DNA of 64,000 bases from an uncultured Alphaproteobacteria bacterium (GCA_902546975.1 CACCLU010000002.1:186001-250000); one strand, 5' to 3'. Positions 35,531 to 44,578 are shown, numbered from the stretch's first letter. Notes: generated by a model from the sequence alone, not told the origin. Numbers and translations: made by a program.

Positions 35531-36564
35531 TGGAAAATTTTTTAAAAAAGATTACAAAAGATGTGGATCTCTCTTTTGCAATCTTATTATCATTTTGTGT
35601 TTATGTATTCTTTGCAATTAATATAGAGGTTTTCTTTAGTCACAATATCAGTTTCGCTATTCTTGAAAGGTTTGCAGTCTTGGGCCTTGTAGGTTTAGCA
35701 TTAACAATTTGTATAATTGCTGGAGAAATTGATTTATCAATTGGGTCCAACGCAGCCCTGTGCGCTGTGATAGTTGTAAAATTAACTGACCCCTTAGGCG
35801 CCCCATTAGCGATGATTATAGGACTTTCAGTTTCAACTCTAATTGGTGCAACACAAGGTTTTGTTATAGCTTTCATAAGAATAAGAGCGATTGTGATTAC
35901 AGTTGGTACACTAATGTTGCTTAGAGGTGTGGCTTTACTAATTGCTGAAGAAAAAACAGTTATGTTAACTGATTTTAGAGTTCCTGATTTTATTACTACT
36001 AAAGTTTTAATGTATTTTTCACCTGCTAGCCTAACAGTTATCTTCATATTCATTTGTGTAGGAATATTTATGCGTTACACAAAATATGGAAGAGAAATAT
36101 ATGCGATCGGTGGAGCAAGAAAAGAAGCACTTACTGCAGGTATACCTTTAAGACGCCCAATGATTATAGCCTTTGCGCTGTCAGGTTTTTGTGCTGGTTT
36201 TGCTGGAACTGTAATTGGTTTGAAATCAGGAACGGCTCAAGGTTTAGGACTGCAATACCTTCTTTTAGCAGGAACTGTTGCAGCTTTTGTTGGAGGTGTG
36301 AGTATACTAGGAGGAAAGGGTGGTGTTTTAGGAGCTGCTATCGGAGCTTTAACAGTAAATTTTTTAAATACTGGTCTCGTATTTTATGCACTTCAGGTTC
36401 ATTTTGTTCAATTATTTACATCAGTGCTTTTGGTTATCGTTATAGTTTTTCAAACTATGTCCAGGGTATTTGACTCGCGGCAAGCTAGAAAGAGTCTACT
36501 TGCCACAATTGATGAACGAAAAACATCTTTACTGGAAAAAAAGAGATCAGCTTTAGGTAAATAA
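35530..36564 (+). CDS. Sugar ABC transporter permease 2
   Basis: Second RbsC-family permease, 344 residues, with the canonical IIAGEIDLSIGSNAA, RIRAIVITVGTLMLLRG and LLAGTVAAFVGGVSILGGKGG loop. It starts one base inside the stop of permease 1 (TAATG). The last 35 residues are hydrophilic and Lys/Arg-rich and likely face the cytoplasm. Its stop is adjacent to the third 17-bp palindrome, so a new transcript may begin after it. Confidence 0.92.
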   Translation: MENFLKKITKDVDLSFAILLSFCVYVFFAINIEVFFSHNISFAILERFAVLGLVGLALTICIIAGEIDLSIGSNAALCAVIVVKLTDPLGAPLAMIIGLSVSTLIGATQGFVIAFIRIRAIVITVGTLMLLRGVALLIAEEKTVMLTDFRVPDFITTKVLMYFSPASLTVIFIFICVGIFMRYTKYGREIYAIGGARKEALTAGIPLRRPMIIAFALSGFCAGFAGTVIGLKSGTAQGLGLQYLLLAGTVAAFVGGVSILGGKGGVLGAAIGALTVNFLNTGLVFYALQVHFVQLFTSVLLVIVIVFQTMSRVFDSRQARKSLLATIDERKTSLLEKKRSALGK

Positions 36565-36580
36565 TATTCATTTTGAATAT
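36564..36580. promoter_or_regulatory. Candidate operator, copy 3 (upstream of SDR/M24/E1 operon)
   Basis: ATATTCATTTTGAATAT is a perfect inverted repeat (ATATTCA/TGAATAT, 3-bp spacer), one base different from the site at 31771-31787. It ends just before a possible promoter: TTGAAG at 36583-36588 and TATTAT at 36606-36611, with a 17-bp spacer. It precedes the long operon running from the SDR gene at 36634. Confidence 0.65.
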
Positions 36581-36633
36581 ATTTGAAGTCAGTAATTTAA
36601 ATACATATTATATAATAAATTTGGAGGAAATTT

Positions 36634-37437
36634 ATGGATAAAGAGAGACTAAAAGGTAAAAATGTCCTTATTACAGGAGCTGCACAAGGTATGGGCGCTG
36701 CGGTAGGTGAGCACTTTGCTGCCCAAGGAGCCAAAATTTGTCTAACAGATGTAAACCTTGACGGTTGTAAAGAGGTTGAAGAGAGAATTAGGTCAGCTGG
36801 AGGTGAGGCTATTTCATGTAAAGTAGACGTGAGAAATCGTGAAGATCACGTAGCTGCAGTAAAAGCAACAGTTGAAAATTTTGGTAGTCTAAATGTTTCT
36901 ATAAATAATGCTGGAGTAAACAAACCACTTTTCTTCATGGATATAACTGAGGAAAATTACGATTTTATTATGGATATAAATGTTCGAGGTGCTCTTTTGG
37001 GTATGCAAGAACAAGCTCGACAAATGATTAATCAAGGTAAACAAAAAGAACCATATAAAATTATTCATGTAGCTTCTATTTTATCTCGGGAAACTTTTGA
37101 TGATGTTGTGGTTTATGGAATGAGTAAACATGCCATAGCTGCTCTAATAAAAGGTGGTGCAAAAAGTTTAGTTGAGCATGGCATTACTGTTAATGGATAT
37201 GGCCCTGGCGTAGTAAGAACAGAGCTATGGGAGCAACTAGATAAAGATTTAGTTGCAATTGGAAAATTTGATAAACCCGGAGAGTCAATGGACTCAATTG
37301 CAGAGAATATGATTTTGATGAAGAGGTATTCCTATCCTGAAGACGTGGTGGGCACAGCATCATTTTTAGCGTCTAGTGAGTCTGATTACATGACAGGACA
37401 AATACTTATGATTGATGGGGGAATGGTAATTCAATAA
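36634..37437 (+). CDS. Short-chain dehydrogenase/reductase
   Basis: Classical SDR of 267 residues preceded by a strong Shine-Dalgarno (GGAGG). Motifs are TGAAQGMG (14-21), NNAG (91-94) and catalytic Ser148, Tyr161 and Lys165 (YGMSKH). Asp39 in CLTDVN favours NAD over NADP. It resembles polyol and sugar alcohol dehydrogenases. It opens the operon that runs through the M24 protein, E1 pair and lipoyl protein, and its stop is flush with the next ATG. Substrate unknown, probably a ring polyol or open-chain product in the inositol block. Confidence 0.87.
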   Translation: MDKERLKGKNVLITGAAQGMGAAVGEHFAAQGAKICLTDVNLDGCKEVEERIRSAGGEAISCKVDVRNREDHVAAVKATVENFGSLNVSINNAGVNKPLFFMDITEENYDFIMDINVRGALLGMQEQARQMINQGKQKEPYKIIHVASILSRETFDDVVVYGMSKHAIAALIKGGAKSLVEHGITVNGYGPGVVRTELWEQLDKDLVAIGKFDKPGESMDSIAENMILMKRYSYPEDVVGTASFLASSESDYMTGQILMIDGGMVIQ

Positions 37438-38727
37438 ATGAGCGAACCTTCAATCATAAAACCTGAAGATATAAATCCAAATTACGATTGGCATAGAAGA
37501 GTACCATCTCATGGAAGAACAAATGTAGATTATGAAGAGAGAATTAACTTTCCTAGACTTCACAAATATAGACTGGGAAGAGCTAGAGAGGCTCTAAAAA
37601 ATTCAAAAGCCGGTTCACTCCTTTGTTTTGATAACAACAACATCCGATATCTCACAAGCACAGTTATTGGCGAGTGGTCAAGAGATAAAATATGTAGATA
37701 TTCTCTATTAGCTCAAGACCATGACCCTGTGCTTTGGGATTTTGGTTCAGCGGCTAAGCATCATCAATTATTTTCACCTTGGCTTCCAAAAGAAAATTGG
37801 AAGGCAGGTATGGTTGGCTTGAGGGGTACGGTGCATCCTGATGCGGGTTTAATGAAAAATGCTGCAAAAGAAATAAAATCAATGTTAAATGAAAAGGGAC
37901 TGGCAAATGAACCTGTAGGTGTGGATCTTGTTGAACCAGCAATGATGTTCGCTCTTCAAGCAGAGGGTTTAGAGATAATTGATGGACAACAAATTCTTCT
38001 TGAAGCCAGGGAAATAAAATCAAGAGATGAGCTAATGTTATTAAACCAAGCTGCATCGATGGTTGATGCAACTTATCATCAAATTTATGAGACTATGAAA
38101 CCCGGTGTTAGTGAAGCTCAAATAGTTGCGAATGCAAATAAGCTTCTATATGAACTTGGTTCAGATGATGTCGAGGCAATAAACGCTATTTCAGGTGAAA
38201 GATGTAATCCACATCCTCATAATTTCACAGATAGAATTTTTAGACCCGGTGATCAAGCTTTCTTTGACATACTTCAATCTTATATGGGTTATAGGACTTG
38301 TTATTATAGAACCTTCAATATTGGACGAGCATCAGACTCTCAAAATGATGCCTACAAGCAGTGTCGAGAGTGGCTAGACAAAGCTATTGAACTTGTTAAA
38401 CCTGGGGTTTCTACAGATAAAATTGCATCAGTATGGCCGAAGGCTGAGGAATTTGGTTTTGCAAATGAAATGTCAGCATTCGCATTACAGTTTGGACATG
38501 GCTTAGGTTTGGCAATTCATGAAAGGCCAATAATCAGTAGATTGGTTTCAATGGACTCACCCGATGAAATTAAAGAAGGAATGGTTTTTGCTCTTGAAAC
38601 TTATTGTCCTGCAAAAGATGGTTATTCTGCTGCAAGAATTGAAGAAGAATTGATTGTTACTGATAAAGGATGCCAAGTAATTTCCTTGTTCCCTGCTGAA
38701 GATCTACCTATTGCTAATAAATATTAA
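37438..38727 (+). CDS. M24-family (creatinase/aminopeptidase P-like) hydrolase with degenerate metal site
   Basis: A 429-residue pita-bread-fold protein with an N-terminal creatinase-type domain and a C-terminal M24 domain. Of the five metal ligands usual in M24 peptidases, Asp277, His354 (FGHGLG), Glu387 (ALETY) and Glu402 (RIEEEL) are present, but the second Asp is replaced by Cys288 in the GYRTCYYRTF motif. Creatinase, which needs no metal, has also lost ligands, so a non-peptidase C-N or C-C hydrolase is possible. It lies flush after the SDR and shares one base with the E1 alpha gene. Function not known. Confidence 0.75.
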   Translation: MSEPSIIKPEDINPNYDWHRRVPSHGRTNVDYEERINFPRLHKYRLGRAREALKNSKAGSLLCFDNNNIRYLTSTVIGEWSRDKICRYSLLAQDHDPVLWDFGSAAKHHQLFSPWLPKENWKAGMVGLRGTVHPDAGLMKNAAKEIKSMLNEKGLANEPVGVDLVEPAMMFALQAEGLEIIDGQQILLEAREIKSRDELMLLNQAASMVDATYHQIYETMKPGVSEAQIVANANKLLYELGSDDVEAINAISGERCNPHPHNFTDRIFRPGDQAFFDILQSYMGYRTCYYRTFNIGRASDSQNDAYKQCREWLDKAIELVKPGVSTDKIASVWPKAEEFGFANEMSAFALQFGHGLGLAIHERPIISRLVSMDSPDEIKEGMVFALETYCPAKDGYSAARIEEELIVTDKGCQVISLFPAEDLPIANKY

Positions 38728-39731
38728 TGGTAGATAAATTAAATGACGATATAGGAGAAGAGAAAAGACTTCGATTATGGGAAATGATGCTGAAATTAAG
38801 GTTAGTCGAAAAAAAAGCATATGATCTTTTTCTTCAAAATCTTATCAAAGGTACTAGCCATTTAGCTCTGGGTCAGGAAGCTATTGCAGGTGCCTTTGGA
38901 GTCGCCTTGAAACAAGGCGATTATACATTTTGCACATACCGTGGGCACGCACATACACTCGCAAGAGGATCCTCAATCGAAGGAGTTTTAGGAGAATTAA
39001 TGGGTAGACAGTGTGGCTTGATGAAAGGTAAAGGAGGATCCATGCACCTTACAGATGTAGATAAAGGAGTTATGGGTTCATATGCTATTATAGGTGCTCA
39101 TTTAACTATAGCCAATGGAACTGCTTTAGCATCAAAATATAATAAAACAAATGAGGTAAGCGTTTGCTTTTTTGGAGACGGTACTACGAATATCGGAGCA
39201 TTCCATGAGGCATTGAACATGGCAAAAATATGGAATTTACCCATAGTGTTTGTTTGTGAAAATAATTTATACATGGAATATACACCAATTCATGAAGTTA
39301 CTGCTGTTGAGCACCCAGCTGCTGATAGAGCAGGTGCATACGATTTAGATAAAATTATTGTGGACGGAAATGATGCTGATGAAATGCTTAGAACAGCAGA
39401 AAAAGTTATTTCAAAAGCAAGAGAGGGTAAAGGTCCAAGTTTAATTGAAGCAAAGACTTATCGACATAGTGGGCATTCAAGAGCTGACCCAGGTAAGTAC
39501 AGACCTGATGAGGAAGTAAAAGACTGGATGGAAAACAAAGACCCAATAAAAAATTACAGAGCAAAGTTATTAGATTTTAATATCAATGAAAAAATAATTT
39601 CTGAAATTGAGGAGAAAATTAAAGATCAAGTTGAAAAAGCAACTGAAATTTCCATGGCTTCTCCAATTCCAGAAATTAAAGAAATATATACTGATGTATG
39701 GGCTAATGGAGGTTCTGAGTGGCACAATTAA
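38727..39731 (+). CDS. ThDP-dependent dehydrogenase E1 alpha subunit, acetoin dehydrogenase-like
   Basis: A 334-residue E1 alpha subunit. Motifs are YRGHAHTLARG (71-81), GKGGSMHL (101-108), and the ThDP/Mg site GDGTTNIGAFHEALN (150-164) with NN at 179-180. The stretch ENNLYMEYTPI resembles acetoin dehydrogenase E1 alpha (AcoA) more than pyruvate dehydrogenase. It shares one base with the M24 gene and overlaps E1 beta by 13 nt. It would form an alpha2beta2 enzyme that attacks a keto or acyloin carbon. The substrate is unknown; a 1,2-diketone from inositol is considered in the findings. Confidence 0.88.
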   Translation: MVDKLNDDIGEEKRLRLWEMMLKLRLVEKKAYDLFLQNLIKGTSHLALGQEAIAGAFGVALKQGDYTFCTYRGHAHTLARGSSIEGVLGELMGRQCGLMKGKGGSMHLTDVDKGVMGSYAIIGAHLTIANGTALASKYNKTNEVSVCFFGDGTTNIGAFHEALNMAKIWNLPIVFVCENNLYMEYTPIHEVTAVEHPAADRAGAYDLDKIIVDGNDADEMLRTAEKVISKAREGKGPSLIEAKTYRHSGHSRADPGKYRPDEEVKDWMENKDPIKNYRAKLLDFNINEKIISEIEEKIKDQVEKATEISMASPIPEIKEIYTDVWANGGSEWHN

Positions 39732-40702
39732 CATACAGAGCAAGTGTTTCACTCGCTATAGCTCAATCCATGAGAAAGGATCAAAAAGTTTTCTTTATTG
39801 GTGAAGACGTAGGTGCTGCGGGTGGAGTATTTAAAGCGACGGTTGGTCTTTTAGAGGAGTTTGGTAAAGAGAGAGTCATGGATGCACCAATTTCAGAACA
39901 GGCGATTTTAGGTGCAGCTATGGGCGCAGCAATGACAGGCTTAAGACCAATAGCAGAAATAATGTTTTCAGATTTTTTAGCTGTTTGTTGGGATATTGTG
40001 GCAAATCAAATTGCTAAAACTAGATATATGTCAGATGGCCAAATCAACATTCCATTGGTCATTAGGACTGCAAATGGTGGAGGATCAAAATTTGGTGCAC
40101 AACATTCTCAAAGTTTAGAGAATTGGTCTATGATGATACCAGGTTTAAAAGTAGTCGCACCAAGCTGCCCTAGTGACGTGTTGGGTTTGATGGATAGTGC
40201 TGTAAAGGACCCTGATCCCGTTATATTTTATGAACATAAATCACTTTATGCATTTAAAGAAGAAATTGAACAAACTGATATATCCATTCCTATCGGGGAA
40301 GCTAATATGCTTCACGAGGGAAAAGATATTACTATTATTGGTTTAGCTTTAATGGCACAAAGAGCAAAAGAGGCTGCATTAATTTTGAAAGACAAACACG
40401 ATATTAATGCAAAGGTAATCGATCTGAGATCTCTAGTGCCCCTAGATTTACAAACAATAAAAAAATCTGTAATCGAGACTGGTCATGTTTTGACAGTAGA
40501 AGAAAATCCAAGACTTTGTGGATGGGGAGCGGAAATATCATCTTTAATCTCAGAACATTGTTTTAAAAATTTAAAAGGTCCTGTCACTAGAGTAACTACA
40601 CCACATGTACCATTACCAAGTGCCGACATACTCGAAGATAATACAATTCCATCAGTGGAACTAATTGTAAATGAGGTTATAAAAAAACTAAAAGGAGAAT
40701 AA
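39719..40702 (+). CDS. ThDP-dependent dehydrogenase E1 beta subunit (GTG start)
   Basis: A 327-residue E1 beta subunit: FFIGEDVGAAGGVFKAT (about 25-41), the ThDP-activating Glu in DAPISEQAILGAAMG, and RPIAEIMFSDFL. The GTG at 39719 is chosen because GGAGG lies 6 bp upstream and family proteins begin with this short lead (AQLTYRASV). The gene overlaps E1 alpha by 13 nt and is followed 2 nt later by a lipoyl-domain gene. No E2 acyltransferase or E3 gene is present nearby. Confidence 0.9.
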   Translation: MAQLTYRASVSLAIAQSMRKDQKVFFIGEDVGAAGGVFKATVGLLEEFGKERVMDAPISEQAILGAAMGAAMTGLRPIAEIMFSDFLAVCWDIVANQIAKTRYMSDGQINIPLVIRTANGGGSKFGAQHSQSLENWSMMIPGLKVVAPSCPSDVLGLMDSAVKDPDPVIFYEHKSLYAFKEEIEQTDISIPIGEANMLHEGKDITIIGLALMAQRAKEAALILKDKHDINAKVIDLRSLVPLDLQTIKKSVIETGHVLTVEENPRLCGWGAEISSLISEHCFKNLKGPVTRVTTPHVPLPSADILEDNTIPSVELIVNEVIKKLKGE

Positions 40703-40704
40703 TT

Positions 40705-40932
40705 ATGGAAATAATAATGCCATCCCTTGGAGAAACTGTTGACGAGGGAAAAGTAGTAAAGTGGCTTAAAAAAGTCGGAGATGAAATTAAAGAGGGAGAT
40801 ATCCTTTGCGAGGTTGAGACTGATAAGACAGCTGCTGAGATACCTTCAACAGTTAATGGAAAATTAACAGAGATAATTGCACAAGAGGGAGATACGATCC
40901 CTGTAGGTGGTAAAATTGCCACTGTAGAATAA
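40705..40932 (+). CDS. Free-standing lipoyl-domain protein
   Basis: A 75-residue protein consisting only of a lipoyl domain, with the lipoylated Lys41 in ETDKTAAE and the family opening IIMPSLGETVDEG. Normal E2 proteins carry this domain fused to an E1/E3-binding domain and a catalytic acyltransferase core, both absent here. The gene follows E1 beta by 2 nt, so the domain is presumably the swinging arm for that E1. An aldehyde dehydrogenase gene follows after 24 nt. The E2 core may be supplied from elsewhere in the genome, or the system may work without it. Confidence 0.88.
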   Translation: MEIIMPSLGETVDEGKVVKWLKKVGDEIKEGDILCEVETDKTAAEIPSTVNGKLTEIIAQEGDTIPVGGKIATVE

Positions 40933-40956
40933 GAATTAAAACTGTTATAAATATTT

Positions 40957-42414
40957 ATGGAAATTAAAGACTCAAAATTTTATAGAGATAAGTGCTTCAT
41001 TAACGGTGAATGGGTTGATGCCGACTCAGGTGAGACAATATCTGTTAACAATCCAGCTAACTTGAAAGAGATCGGCACTGTCCCTAAGTGCGGAACATCT
41101 GAAACTAGAAATGCTATAGAAGCTGCAAATAATGCTTGGCCTGAATGGAGGGCAAAATCTGCACGTCAAAGATCAGAAATACTCAGAAAATGGTTTGATT
41201 TAATGATTGAAAATAAAGAGGAATTAGCTCAAATCATGACAGTTGAACAAGGAAAACCAATAAATGAGTCACGTGGAGAAATAGGCTATGGAGCCTCTTT
41301 TGTAGAATGGTTCTCCGAAGAAGCCAAGAGGGTTTATGGAGATACAATTCCAGATCCCATGACCGATCGAAGAATTGTTGTTTTGAAGCAACCAGTTGGT
41401 GTAGTGGCATCCATTACCCCATGGAATTTCCCTAATGCTATGATTACAAGAAAATGTGCACCAGCTTTAGCTGTTGGGTGCCCAGTTGTAATTAAACCAG
41501 CAAGTCAAACTCCTTATTCTGCACTTGCACTAGCTGTTTTGGCTGAGGAGGCAGGCTTCCCAAAAGGTACTTTAAATGTAATTACAGGAAAGGCCTCTGA
41601 AATCGGAGAGGAATTAGCCACAAATCCAATTGTTAGAAAATTATCTTTTACAGGTTCAACAGAAATTGGAAAAATACTTTTACAGAAATGCTCTGGAACT
41701 GTAAAGAAAGTCTCAATGGAACTTGGTGGTCACGCACCCTTCATTGTATTTAATGATGCAAATATTGATGATGCAGTTGCCGGTGCAATCCAAAGCAAAT
41801 TTAGAAATACGGGACAAACTTGTGTTTGTGCAAACAGAATTTATGTCCAAGAAAAAGTTCACGATGAGTTCTGTTCAAAATTTGTTGATGCTGTTTCTAA
41901 AATAAAAGTAGGAGATGGTTTAAATGAGGAAAATGCCTCTGGACCCATGATTGATGAGCACTCTTTAAGTAAAGTAGAGGAGCACGTCCAAGATGCATTA
42001 CAATATGGGGCAAAAGTTGCAATTGGTGGATCTAAGCATTCTTTGGGAATGAACTTTTATCAGCCTACAATCCTAACTGAAGTCGCACCAGAAGCGAAAA
42101 TTACAACTGAAGAAACATTTGGACCAGTGGCTCCAATTTACAAATTTAAAGATGAAAAAGAAGTAATTAAACTTGCAAATAACTCACCATATGGACTTGC
42201 ATCCTATTTTTATTCTAGAGATATCGGAAGAATATGGAGAGTTGCTGAGGCACTTGAATACGGTATGGTTGGAGTCAATACTGGATTAACTTCAAAAGCA
42301 GAGGCACCATTTGGAGGAATAAAAGAGTCTGGTCTTGGCAGAGAAGGCTCAAAGTATGGAATTGATGATTTTATTGAAATAAAATACATCAATATGTGCG
42401 GCCTAGACAAATAA
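40957..42414 (+). CDS. Aldehyde dehydrogenase, succinate-semialdehyde dehydrogenase-like
   Basis: NAD(P)-dependent aldehyde dehydrogenase of 485 residues, nearest the GabD kind. Catalytic Cys289 is in NTGQTCVCANR and the general base Glu255 in SMELGGHAP. The oxyanion motif TPWNFPNAMITRK is intact, and a second Cys (Cys291) follows two residues after the catalytic one, as in many GabD enzymes. In the inositol pathway the last step uses a CoA-acylating malonate-semialdehyde dehydrogenase (IolA), and this protein could replace it or oxidise another aldehyde made by the operon. Confidence 0.88.
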   Translation: MEIKDSKFYRDKCFINGEWVDADSGETISVNNPANLKEIGTVPKCGTSETRNAIEAANNAWPEWRAKSARQRSEILRKWFDLMIENKEELAQIMTVEQGKPINESRGEIGYGASFVEWFSEEAKRVYGDTIPDPMTDRRIVVLKQPVGVVASITPWNFPNAMITRKCAPALAVGCPVVIKPASQTPYSALALAVLAEEAGFPKGTLNVITGKASEIGEELATNPIVRKLSFTGSTEIGKILLQKCSGTVKKVSMELGGHAPFIVFNDANIDDAVAGAIQSKFRNTGQTCVCANRIYVQEKVHDEFCSKFVDAVSKIKVGDGLNEENASGPMIDEHSLSKVEEHVQDALQYGAKVAIGGSKHSLGMNFYQPTILTEVAPEAKITTEETFGPVAPIYKFKDEKEVIKLANNSPYGLASYFYSRDIGRIWRVAEALEYGMVGVNTGLTSKAEAPFGGIKESGLGREGSKYGIDDFIEIKYINMCGLDK

Positions 42415-42423
42415 TTCATATTT

Positions 42424-43581
42424 ATGAACAAAGTCTTTAATGTTGGCTTAATAGGATGTGGTCATATTTCTGAAACATATTTTAGAGGACATGATTATTT
42501 TAATAATTTTCGCATAATTAAATGTGCTGATATTAATCATGAAAATTCTAAAAAATGTGCCGAAACTTATAATATAAACTCTTGTTCTGTTGATGAAATA
42601 TTAAATGATAGTGAAGTCGATATTATTTTAAATTTAACTATTCCAAAGGCTCATTACGAGGTAGCAAAAAATTCGCTGGAGAGCGGTAAACATGTTTATA
42701 GTGAAAAACCAATGGCTGTAAATTTTTTAGATGGTGAAAATCTCTTAAAATTATCTAAAAGTAAAAACTTATACATTGGCAATGCTCCTGATACTTTTTT
42801 AGGTGGTGGAATTCAAAAATCTATTGAATTAATAAACGATAATAAAATTGGAAATGTTCGGCTTGGAAATGCTATTTTTGCTTATCCAGGAGTTCAATCT
42901 TATCATCCCAATCCTGAACCGTGGTTTGCAAATAATGAAGGTGGCCCAGTTATAGATATGGGACCATATTATTTAACAGCTTTAGTAAATTTACTTGGCC
43001 CTGCTAAAAGTGTTCATGGTATTTCTACCAAAGTTTTCGATAAAAGAGTGATAGGCATAGGTCCAAAAAAAGATCAGGAGTTTGATGTGGAATGTCAAAC
43101 TAGCTATTTAGTTAATTTAGAATTTCATAATGGGGCTCTAATTCAAATAACTTTATCGTTTGATGTTGTAGCTCACCAACGTAATCACATAGAGCTTTAC
43201 GGCGATAAAGGTTCTATGATTGTGCCTGATCCAAATATGTTTGGAGGCTCAGTATACACAAGTACTGATGATAGTGGTGTTTGGCAAGAGCATAAAACTG
43301 ATGATATGCCCCTTGGTAAAATTAATATTACATCTCATAGCGGTAGGGCTAATGAGTCACCAACTAATGCGAACTACCGTGGTGTCGGATTAGCTGAAAT
43401 GGCATACTGTATTGATAATGAACTTGAACACAGATGTAGCGGAGAATTATCGTTACACGTTTTGGATATTATTCAATCAACAATGGAGGCAGCAGACACC
43501 AAAACACCCCAAGAGATAAAGACTACTTTTAAGAAGGCAGATTATTTTTCACTAGAGGAAATACAAAAAATTCTTAAGTAA
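42424..43581 (+). CDS. Gfo/Idh/MocA family dehydrogenase
   Basis: A 385-residue NAD(P)-dependent oxidoreductase. The Rossmann start is VGLIGCGHISETYFRG and the family Lys is in SEKPMAV (Lys95). GGPVIDMGPYYLTALVNLLGP holds the substrate-side residues. It is longer than IolG and belongs to another subgroup. It follows the aldehyde dehydrogenase by 9 nt and precedes iolC by 34 nt, so it is probably part of the inositol operon. It could act on another inositol isomer or on a keto-inositol. Confidence 0.85.
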   Translation: MNKVFNVGLIGCGHISETYFRGHDYFNNFRIIKCADINHENSKKCAETYNINSCSVDEILNDSEVDIILNLTIPKAHYEVAKNSLESGKHVYSEKPMAVNFLDGENLLKLSKSKNLYIGNAPDTFLGGGIQKSIELINDNKIGNVRLGNAIFAYPGVQSYHPNPEPWFANNEGGPVIDMGPYYLTALVNLLGPAKSVHGISTKVFDKRVIGIGPKKDQEFDVECQTSYLVNLEFHNGALIQITLSFDVVAHQRNHIELYGDKGSMIVPDPNMFGGSVYTSTDDSGVWQEHKTDDMPLGKINITSHSGRANESPTNANYRGVGLAEMAYCIDNELEHRCSGELSLHVLDIIQSTMEAADTKTPQEIKTTFKKADYFSLEEIQKILK

Positions 43582-43615
43582 TTACAATAATTCCTCTAGA
43601 CTTAATTTTCATTAA

Positions 43616-44578
43616 ATGAAATTTGATAATACAAAAAAAATTCTTGTAATAGGGAGAGCAGGATTAGATATTTATCCAGAGCCACCCGGTACAAAAATCT
43701 TCGATGTAAATAACTTTTCTTCTCATTTAGGGGGCTCGGCGGCAAATACTTGTGTTGCTCTATCGAACTTGGGTGTCAGCACTGATTTACTTACTTGTAT
43801 ATCTGACGATGCAATCGGAGAATACATAATTAACAAACTTAATGAATTCAAAGTTGGTGTAGAACACTGCAGAAAAGTTAATAAATCATTTCAAACACAA
43901 ATAGCTGTTGTTGAAACTATTTTAAACAATAACCAATCTATTCTTTACAGAAGTAATCCTTGTGATCTGCAACTTAATAAGGAGGATATTAATAAAATTA
44001 ATTTCAATAATTACTCTGCTGTATTCATCTCTGGAACTGCGCTTTCTGGAGAACCTTCAAGGAATGCTGTTTTTGTTGCCTCAAAACTAACTTCAGATCT
44101 CAAGATACCATTAATAATCGATCTTGATTATCGGTCTTACAACTGGGAGTCTGATACAATCAAATCTGATGTTTACAAGGAAATTATGAATGAAATGGAT
44201 ATTATCATTGGAAACGATTTAGAATTTAATGTGGCTGATAATTCCACAAATGGACTTGAATTAGCAAAAGTATATATTAAAAAAAAACCATCAGTGATTA
44301 TCTATAAAATGGGCGAAGAGGGATCCAAAGTATTTACTAAAGAAAATGAGAGCCAATACGGGACATTTAATGTCGAAGCTATTAAACCAACCGGTGCAGG
44401 CGACGCGTTCAATGGAGGTTTTATAAGCTCCCTATACAATGGCCTTAGTTTAGAAGATGCTGTAATTCGGGGTTCCGCAAATGCTGCAATTGTTGTAACA
44501 AGAGTAGGATGTTCCTCAGCTATGCCCAATAATCAGGAATTAGAAAAATTTATTAACCAAAATCAAAAGGAGTTATAG
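43616..44578 (+). CDS. iolC: 5-dehydro-2-deoxygluconokinase
   Basis: PfkB-family kinase (320 residues) of the IolC group, phosphorylating 5-dehydro-2-deoxy-D-gluconate at C6. It has VIGRAGLDIYPEPPGT near the start, SHLGGSAANTCVALSNLG, the IolC-type LIIDLDYRSYNW and the catalytic GAGDAFNGGF. It directly abuts iolB, which abuts iolJ, giving the conserved late steps of inositol breakdown in order. Confidence 0.93.
   Translation: MKFDNTKKILVIGRAGLDIYPEPPGTKIFDVNNFSSHLGGSAANTCVALSNLGVSTDLLTCISDDAIGEYIINKLNEFKVGVEHCRKVNKSFQTQIAVVETILNNNQSILYRSNPCDLQLNKEDINKINFNNYSAVFISGTALSGEPSRNAVFVASKLTSDLKIPLIIDLDYRSYNWESDTIKSDVYKEIMNEMDIIIGNDLEFNVADNSTNGLELAKVYIKKKPSVIIYKMGEEGSKVFTKENESQYGTFNVEAIKPTGAGDAFNGGFISSLYNGLSLEDAVIRGSANAAIVVTRVGCSSAMPNNQELEKFINQNQKEL

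Noticed and set aside
35640-36053. Minus-strand reading frame of about 137 codons opposite permease 2
   Set aside because: It is antisense to a well-supported RbsC-family permease and shows no family motif, so it is a shadow frame. The same holds for 34627-34938 and 36054-36473.
37438-38727. DMSP lyase DddP as the identity of the M24 protein
   Set aside because: DddP is also an M24 homologue found in marine bacteria, but its metal-binding Asp pair is intact, whereas here the second Asp is Cys288. The operon context is polyol catabolism rather than DMSP.
38727-40932. Housekeeping pyruvate dehydrogenase complex
   Set aside because: No E2 acyltransferase or E3 gene follows, the lipoyl protein is a single domain, the E1 alpha signature is acetoin dehydrogenase-like, and the genes are embedded in a polyol operon.
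40957-42414. Firm call of IolA (malonate-semialdehyde dehydrogenase)
   Set aside because: The motifs are nearer GabD-type succinate-semialdehyde dehydrogenases. Context alone does not justify the iolA name.
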